A DNA stretch of 38,262 nt from NCBI GenBank assembly GCA_022592445.1, contig JABYQR010000410.1, positions 1 through 38,262 on the forward strand, in the 5' to 3' direction. Shown one piece after another: positions 32,178 to 38,262 of this stretch. The DNA is from Cytidiella melzeri. Lineage: Eukaryota; Basidiomycota; Agaricomycetes; Polyporales; Irpicaceae. How positions within the stretch are numbered: the first letter of the stretch is position 1; the number at the start of each line of letters is the position of its first letter. The position numbers and the translations under genes were made by a program. The notes beneath the pieces were generated by a model. That model did no database searches. It was not told where the DNA came from and saw only the letters and a list, made by a program, of their open reading frames with translations.

Positions 32178-33810
32178 TTTGACCCAGATTATAATCCGCT
32201 CGACATGGACAACATTGATGAGCTTGACAGCGACAGCGACATACCAGTCATAATGGACAGTTTTACCATCAACGACCTGGATAACGGGGTCTTGGATTTG
32301 ATTGAGAATGAGTCGATGGAGGTCAGCGATGTCGATGAAGATCTTGCGGCGGAAGAAGAAGCAGCCCGCGAGGAAGCCGCGGTTTTTGAGGCCGTGAGGC
32401 TGGCGAAAGATTTCTGGAAAGCAGCGTTGAATCAGGTCCGTGATAACAGACATTTGTGACTGTCAGAACTGCTCACTTGTGTGATTAAACAGAAGCCAGC
32501 CGACGGGCAGCAACTTCCACGCCTCAAGGCTCGAGGAACTTATTCCGGAGGAGGGACATCAACAGCATATCGGAAACAGGCTATGTTAAAGAAGGCGGCA
32601 GTGGGCTGCAGCCGTGTTGACAGCTATTTCCGTACTTGAGCCCCTTCTCCATCGTCGGCTTCAGTGTGCGATGTTCCCGAATCTCGGGTTGAAGCTACCC
32701 AGCCAGTCACGTTAAATGAACAGGGTAATTCTGTTACGGAAAATTTGAACTAACTCAGCACTTACGCAATATTAAACTTTTTTAGGTCCAGTGCCGGGTC
32801 CTTTAGCCTTGGCTTCCAATATCACAGCCAAAGTCACGGCTATGGCAGATGCAGAACAATCTGTGCCGACTTCACAAAGTCAGAGCTCGCACGCTTTGGA
32901 TTTTCTCGACCCTGCGGACGACAACGACAACGAGGCTCGTGATGTTGATATTAATGACAAGGTATCGATGCGTCTCAGTAAACTCATCAGCTTGGCAAAG
33001 AGGCACAAGTCAGCAATAGCCTTGTTCAAGCTGCATACATTGAAGATGTATCTCGATCTTCACAGCCAAATGAAAATGAATCCCCGCATCAAGAATCCGG
33101 CTAAGCGAGCAAGCCTCAGTATTGCACGTTCAGTTGGGAAGGGTCCTTATTTTGCCCGCCAACTTCGACATCTAAAATATTATGTCCATCGCTTCGGCAC
33201 TCTTCCTCCAAGTCATACCGGACGGCATCATGCTCACCCATATTTACTGAACAACGAGCATATTTTAGTTGCAGTACGCCGCTATCTTACAGTCTTGGCT
33301 GATGGGGAAGTAAGTCTATCTTTCCATTCCAAGCCAACATCTTAGAGCAAGGATTAATTCTTACCAATGACTCATGACAGATCACTCCGCTCAAGCTCGT
33401 GAAACAAGTAAACGAAGTGATTATTCCGAACTTAGGGCTTGGTCTGGGTGGATCAAAAATTACCGAAGATACTGCATGCCGATGGCTGCGAAAACTTGGC
33501 TATGAACGACGTCTAGTCACAAAGGGAGCGTATGTTGATGGTCACGAACGGCCCGATGTTGTTGAATATCGAACAAAATTCTTGAAAGAGATTCAGTCAC
33601 TCGAAAGGTAAGTTATGTTCGGCTTCAATCACTGACTTGATTACTTATTAACAAAATTTAGGCTTCGGGCTCAATATGAAGGAAAAGACTTGGAACCTGT
33701 CCTGCCAGTACTCAGCGACCCCACAGAAAGGCGTCACATTGCGATATTCCAAGATGAAAGCATTTTCCATGTCGGTGATCTTGTCAAGTCGGTGTGGGTA
33801 CGGCAAGGTC
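32178..33810 (+). pseudogene. DDE transposase of an Agaricomycete DNA transposon, truncated
   Basis: The exons seen are about 32180-32435, 32493-32724, 32786-33309, 33381-33607 and 33662-33810, with introns of 57, 61, 71 and 54 bp in consistent phases. The text includes FDPDYNPLDMDNIDELDSDS, DFWKAALNQ with KPADGQQLPRLKARG, ITEDTACRWLRKLGYERR, YVDGHERPDVVEYR and IAIFQDESIFHV, which probably holds the first catalytic Asp. This matches a widespread Agaricomycete DDE family I know by sequence only. A TGA at 32637-32639 breaks exon 2. The 5' end is cut at the junction with the duplicated segment, and the 3' catalytic half is replaced from 33811 by the LINE tail. No terminal inverted repeats are visible. 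It cannot make an active enzyme. Confidence 0.8.
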
Positions 33811-34257
33811 TTTTTTTATTATTTTTTTATCTAAGTTTATAAAGGTCTGTGCGTAACATAGTTACATGTGAGACCATAATCCGAAACCATGAAGCGGCTG
33901 CCAGCGCCCGCCCCGATTGTGGGTTGTTTTATACAGTCCTCGTATGAGTGGTGTGGACCGGACAGCGAGGCAGTGGTGTTCAGGCACCGCCCAAGTGTCA
34001 CAACCTATACTTGGCAGAAACAGAAAGGGAGACATAGACCCCCGGCCCCATGTTGGCCTGCGGCTGCAAGTGCCCGCTGCAACTGCTACTTTCTGACGGT
34101 TTTTTCAGGACGGGTGAATGTGGTATGTCCTAGGCCTGATGACTTAGCCCCGTCTAAGCGCGTTGTCGCTACTACGCAGAAAGAGAAAATAACTCCCCCT
34201 CCGTTGAAGAAACAAAACATTCACCAACATGCCAGGTCATGGCACACAAAAGCCCTT
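33811..34257 (-). other. LINE 3' UTR and poly(A) tail
   Basis: No coding signal is seen between the stop of the C-terminal extension (34258-34260) and the A-rich tail. The tail reads as TTTTTTTATTATTTTTTTA on the plus strand at 33811-33829 and directly abuts the transposase codons for VWVRQG. Confidence 0.7.
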
Positions 34258-36338
34258 TCACTTACTTAGGTGAAGGGTTCCTTCGCCGGATGCAGGGTAG
34301 AGAACACCCCAACCCGCATCCGTGGGTTCCCCCCAAGCCAAACGTCCTGTCTGACTGGGGTTCGCCCACCACCGCGTAGATTCCGACAGCGAGGGGTCGA
34401 CCTCGCCACCGTCCTCATGATGACCATCGCGTCTCGAATTGGAATCACGGTTTGCCACAGGAAGGCGAAACTCATCCTCTCCGAAATCCAGCGCATCCGC
34501 TGGCCTTCCATTAGCAAGGTATTGCCGCTCCCTCTGCGGCCCCCACCAACTGGAGTATGGAGATTTGAACTCCAGGTCGTCTGTTAGATTTTTAAAAAAC
34601 CAGTCGACGAACTTTGCTCGGTCCTCCTCCGACCTAGCGTTGGCCTCAGCTTCCGCCTTGGCATGGTGATCATCCGCTGGAATATGTTTCTCCTTCGGCT
34701 TCTTCACCTTCAATATTGGGTCACACTTCTGCTCCTCAGAAGCCTCCCCTTTGTGTATGAGCGTCCTTATAGTCCACTCATGTCCTGATCTCCACACCTC
34801 ACGCATAAACTGTCGGTGGGATTTGGGACTGTAATCGATCGGTTTCCACTTGGTATGGGCACCAAACACGGTTTGTTTAAGTATTGTCTCAACCCATACT
34901 CGTGTTACCGCGTAGGAGTTGAAACAATTTGCAGCTAAATCTGAGGTTCTCGTTTCCACCAGCTTAGCCCATTCAAAGTTCCTGCCATGGGGTTCATGAT
35001 CAAGAACACAAGGAGTTCGCTTTGTCCAAACGACTGTGTGCAGTTTTGGAAATCTGCAGAATCCATATCCGCAAGAGCTGCTAGCTCCTCTTGGTTGTAT
35101 GGGTCAGGTGGTCTCCAAGCACGGTACCACAAAAGACACTCTTCCAGCAGATGCTTTCGAGTTTCAATAGCGCCACACGCACATTCCGCGGGGCCCTCCA
35201 GGTGAAATCGTTCACGGAACTCGCCAATAGGCATGTGTCCTGAGATGAGACGTGTAGCAGCAGCATATTCCGCCACACCCACTGTATTATCAGGCTTATC
35301 AATGTTATACAATGCTGACTGAGCTCCGCCAAGGTTTTTCAACCACCAATGCCGTTTGGCAACTGGTGTCACTCCCTTGAATTCAGACGTTTTAATAACG
35401 TTGCTGTGCCCTTTGTAATCAAAGTCTTTCATAAGACGATGCCACCGTTTAATAGCCATTGCATCTTTGTCTTGACGTGCCACACTCCACGAGGTAAATC
35501 TCGGTTGTGGTTTTTCTGTAGCCTCTTTGGCAAATTTGTCCATGTCCTCGTTGAGTGCGAGGCCAATGTGACTTGGTACCCAATGCAGCCCCACATAGCG
35601 TGCAGGGTTTGCGCTCAAGAAGTCTCGCACCCTTCGGCACGCTACCAAACGCATCATCTGTCCCGGGCCAACATTTGGCTTCAGGATGGATTGCAATGCA
35701 GACTTGTTGTCAGCAAAGAGGTGGATTTCAGTGATACTATCAGGAATGTTCATGACAGCATCACTAATACCCATAGCAAGAGCGCAAATTTCAGCGTCAT
35801 ATACGCCAGAATTGCCCATAGGGGTGTGTTTCCTAGTAAGAGTTACACCCATGTGTCGTGTAGTCCAGGCTGCTCCTGACTTGTGTCTTCTTGCAGACCC
35901 ATCCCATATAAGAGATCCGTCAGTCCAAACTGAACGAATGTCTTCATTATGTTCTGTGAACTCAATTCGAGGTTTCAGATCTCCATCCACCCACGACTTA
36001 AAATCGTTGGAAGATTTGTTTGGCGCATCCACAAAGAACTTGATTCTGTCCTGGAACTCATCTAGAATGCGTTTACCAGGCCAGTTTTCAACATCAACAG
36101 GATCAAAGGCTTCGTCTGAAGTCATCCCTATTCTATGGATGTGCGCCAAAGGCGAATCCACATTACAGCGTCGTGCCCCCAAAGGAAAAGGCATGCGACA
36201 ATTTGCATCGTTTGTCTCCCACTCCGCCGGGAGATTAGCCCGAAGGGGGTGACCTCGATGCACTGTTCTCACTCTAAGAGCAGCTTTCGACATAAACTTG
36301 TCTACTTGGTGTCGGATGGGAATGAGCCCAGCCATCAT
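34258..36338 (-). pseudogene. LINE RNase H domain and C-terminal extension
   Basis: RNase H lies in the frame 36338-34935: WTDGSLI, YDAEICALAMG, IHLFADNKSAL, LHWVPSHIGLALNEDMDKFA, in which the acidic residues and the His of the family are all visible. A Cys/His cluster (CACG, then HLLEEC) follows, as is usual in such elements. Near 34978 one base is lost after NPMAGT, and the protein continues in another frame (KLVETRTSDLAANC) to the stop at 34258. The extension is charged (KPKEKHIPADDHH) and has no known domain. Confidence 0.85.
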
Positions 36339-36392
36339 CTCAAGTGCACCAATCGGAGTGGTCTTAAAGCCACCTGTGATCCACCTCGCAGC

Positions 36393-37833
36393 TCACGACT
36401 GAGCAAGTTGAAGCTCTTTCGCAATCCATTTCTGTCGCTTCCAATTGGGATCCCACCACAGTTGTGCACCGTAGAGTAGGACTGGAAGCACATTAGAGAT
36501 GTATAACCGTCTCTTATGGTAAGGATTAAATCCTCGTTGTGAATTACCAAGTAATCGCAACGCATTGACAGTGCTACACGCCTTGTTAGCATACCGTCTT
36601 ATGTGCTCTCTCCATGTAAGTCTAGGAGTGAAAAAGAAGCCCAGGTATCGTACAACCTCCTTAGGCTTAATGACAATTACTGTCCCGTTATGGCTTGGCA
36701 AATTCACACTTGGGCCCAAAGGTTCACCTGGGCTCCAAGGTTTGGTGCTATTTCTGAAGTGGATAAGTTCGGTCTTATCCCCTTCCACTTCTAACCCTGC
36801 CATTCTCATGGCATCGATCATTTTTACATATATGCGTTCCAGCAACCTAGCGTTTGCTATAAGTTGTTGGTTAATGCGCGCTTTTGCCATTGGAGGGCCA
36901 AATACATGTATCCACCCATCATCGACAAAGAATTGCAGGGTTTGATCCCCCTCAAGCACCTGGTTCGTGGGCGCCACATGATGTAGAGCCGGAGCTAGGT
37001 ACAATGCTGTTAACGGTGGAGATAAGACAGCGCCCTGCCCGCTCCTACCGAGCAATCCTTGGGGTCTGTCTCAGACCCCTGGAACAGAATTTGGTCATAC
37101 GGCCCCTGAAGTAATCCTCAAAGAAGTCGCAGATTTTTGAATTAAAGCCCTGCCGTCTAAACACGCCAGTGGCTATAGTGTGGTTGACCGACGGGAAAAA
37201 CTGCGCCACGTCTACCAGAAGAGCAGAGGACAACCTATTCCTCGCCCATCCTTCTCGCACGTTGTGAACAACTTGCACTCCTGCATCCGTAGTTGAATGC
37301 TGCATCGTTCCGCCGAAACTGGCATGGATGAGTAATGCCAAACTTCTGCGATTCAAATTGTAATCGCTTCGCTATGACTTTTTCTAGCAACTTGCCAATA
37401 CAATTTAGCAAGACTATCGGACGATACGCTTTGGGCTTCGTGTAATCCGGTTTATTTGGTTTGGGATGATCACTGTCTTTGACTCTTTGAATGCAGACGG
37501 GAACACACCAAACTTAATGCATCCGTTAAACAGATGCCGGACCCTAGATGCTGCTGTAGCATCTCCTTTATCCTCAAAGTCCTTGCAACTAAAGTCATAA
37601 GGGCCTTGAATGACAATGCGTTTCAGCCAGAACCATGACAGGTGATCTGGGCCTGGTGCAGACATATTTGATGTCTTCTTCAACTCCTCAAGGATTTCCG
37701 CCAAGCTGAAGTCTGCCCACTCCCTCTCAGGGGCCTGGGGGATCAGCTCAATGTATTTCTCATCAACTGGTCGCTGAATACTAGGACAGAACTGCTCTTG
37801 GAACGCTCCGCAAGCTGCTCTTTGGTGGAACAT
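36393..37833 (-). pseudogene. LINE reverse transcriptase, frameshifted
   Basis: RT motifs appear in order across several frames: SAPGPDHLSWFWLKR (near 37640), ALLVDVAQFFPSVNH (near 37210), QGAVLSPPLTALYLAP (near 37020) and FFVDDGW with the catalytic FVDD at 36918-36929. RYLGFFFTPRLTW and the thumb-like end follow. Frame breaks lie near 37050, between 37356 and 37414, and near 37800. The FVDD box itself is intact. Confidence 0.85.
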
Positions 37834-38262
37834 GGGTTCCCATCAGGGCCTATAATGCCCGTTGTTGAGTCAATGGGGCGCGGCTTGACCCAGCCAACAA
37901 CATCCCAAACTTTTTGGTGGTGGATTCTCTGAATTGTGCGATCAAAGAAACTCCGTTTTGCTCGGTTTGTTGCTTTACGCAACTCTCTCTGAGCATCTTT
38001 CCACTTGTCCTCTGCATCAGCAAAGGCATCAGCGCATTCTTCCGCATGAGATTGCGAATAATTGACCATGTTTACTTTGGTCGCTTTTCGATATGCCCTG
38101 AAGCATCATCCGATACTTTCGAGCAATCCTAGAAGCTTTTGCAGCAGCAGAACATTCAGCATTCCACCACCCTTTTGCCGCTTGGCTCAAGTCTGGCACA
38201 GCAGCCAAGCTATTCCATGCTTCTTGCGCCCATAGGTTGAAGCGCTCTGTTGCATTTTCCAC
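37743..38262 (-). pseudogene. LINE linker upstream of the reverse transcriptase, partial
   Basis: Two overlapping frames (38262-38029 and 38069-37743) carry AAKGWWNAECSAAAKASR, then AEDKWKDAQRELRKATNRAK with RSFFDRTIQRIHHQKVWDV and ATERFNLWAQEAW. This is typical of the segment between endonuclease and RT in LINEs. A frameshift lies near 38060. The sequence is cut by the window edge. Confidence 0.75.

Larger units (their letters stand above)
33811..38262 (-). mobile_element. LINE (non-LTR) retrotransposon, 3' part
   Basis: The element reads leftwards and continues past the right edge, so its 5' end, any first ORF and the endonuclease lie outside. From right to left it has a post-endonuclease linker, reverse transcriptase, RNase H, a C-terminal extension, a ~430-bp 3' UTR and a poly(A) tail. 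The tail appears on the plus strand as two T runs at 33811-33828. Domain order with a C-terminal RNase H fits the Tad1/I-like groups found in fungi; the clade is not proven. At least four frame breaks show it is dead. Confidence 0.88.

Noticed and set aside
33889..34269. 126-codon plus-strand ORF in the LINE 3' UTR
   Set aside because: It lies antisense to the LINE tail, has no domain, and the LINE orientation explains the region.

Overview
The window is nuclear DNA of a filamentous basidiomycete, most likely an Agaricomycete. The evidence is many short introns (about 41 to 68 bp) with GTRNGT donors and YAG acceptors, intron-containing histone genes, a FunK1 kinase, a BTB/POZ gene, MGQYWR/F-box-like genes and an Agaricomycete-type DDE transposase. 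The species cannot be named from the sequence alone. Gene models below were built by hand from reading frames, splice signals and phase continuity.

Left part (1-5.66 kb): two ~660-bp diverged direct repeats with no gene, then a head-to-tail duplication of ~1.5 kb, each unit carrying one three-exon gene of an unnamed basidiomycete family that begins MGQYWR or MWWR and carries an F-box-like motif. A Ty1/copia element (5657-10824) sits at the end of the second unit. It has 170-bp LTRs, a primer site complementary to the anticodon arm of initiator tRNA-Met, and a gag-pol frame broken by two stops and two frameshifts. A 200-bp solo LTR with a perfect 5-bp target duplication lies at 11871-12070.

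Middle part (12.3-21.7 kb): a seven-exon minus-strand gene encoding a Crinkler-like N-terminal header fused to a kinase-like C-terminus; the divergent histone H4/H3 pair; a Sec14-like SFH5 gene that keeps the HDY heme-ligand motif; and, divergent from it, a CCC2/ATP7-type copper P-type ATPase. SFH5 and CCC2 share a 332-bp intergenic region. The histones, SFH5 and CCC2 look intact and are ordinary core genes.

Right part (21.7-38.26 kb) is a degenerating accessory region. It holds a frameshifted remnant of a DBP9-type DEAD-box helicase, a small hypothetical gene, a BTB gene with one in-frame TAG, an intact 939-aa FunK1 kinase gene, a TRM82-like WD40 gene with an in-frame TGA and an eroded 3' end, a partial copy of the small hypothetical gene, a DDE transposase cut at both ends, and the 3' part of a LINE retrotransposon on the minus strand. 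The LINE poly(A) tail is fused into the transposase frame, and the LINE runs off the right edge of the window.

No operon-like logic applies. The pairs that share an intergenic region are H4/H3, SFH5/CCC2 and the hypothetical gene/BTB gene. The best candidate for less-described biology is the Crinkler-header/kinase-like gene, a 40-bp piece of which is copied near 22.07 kb.
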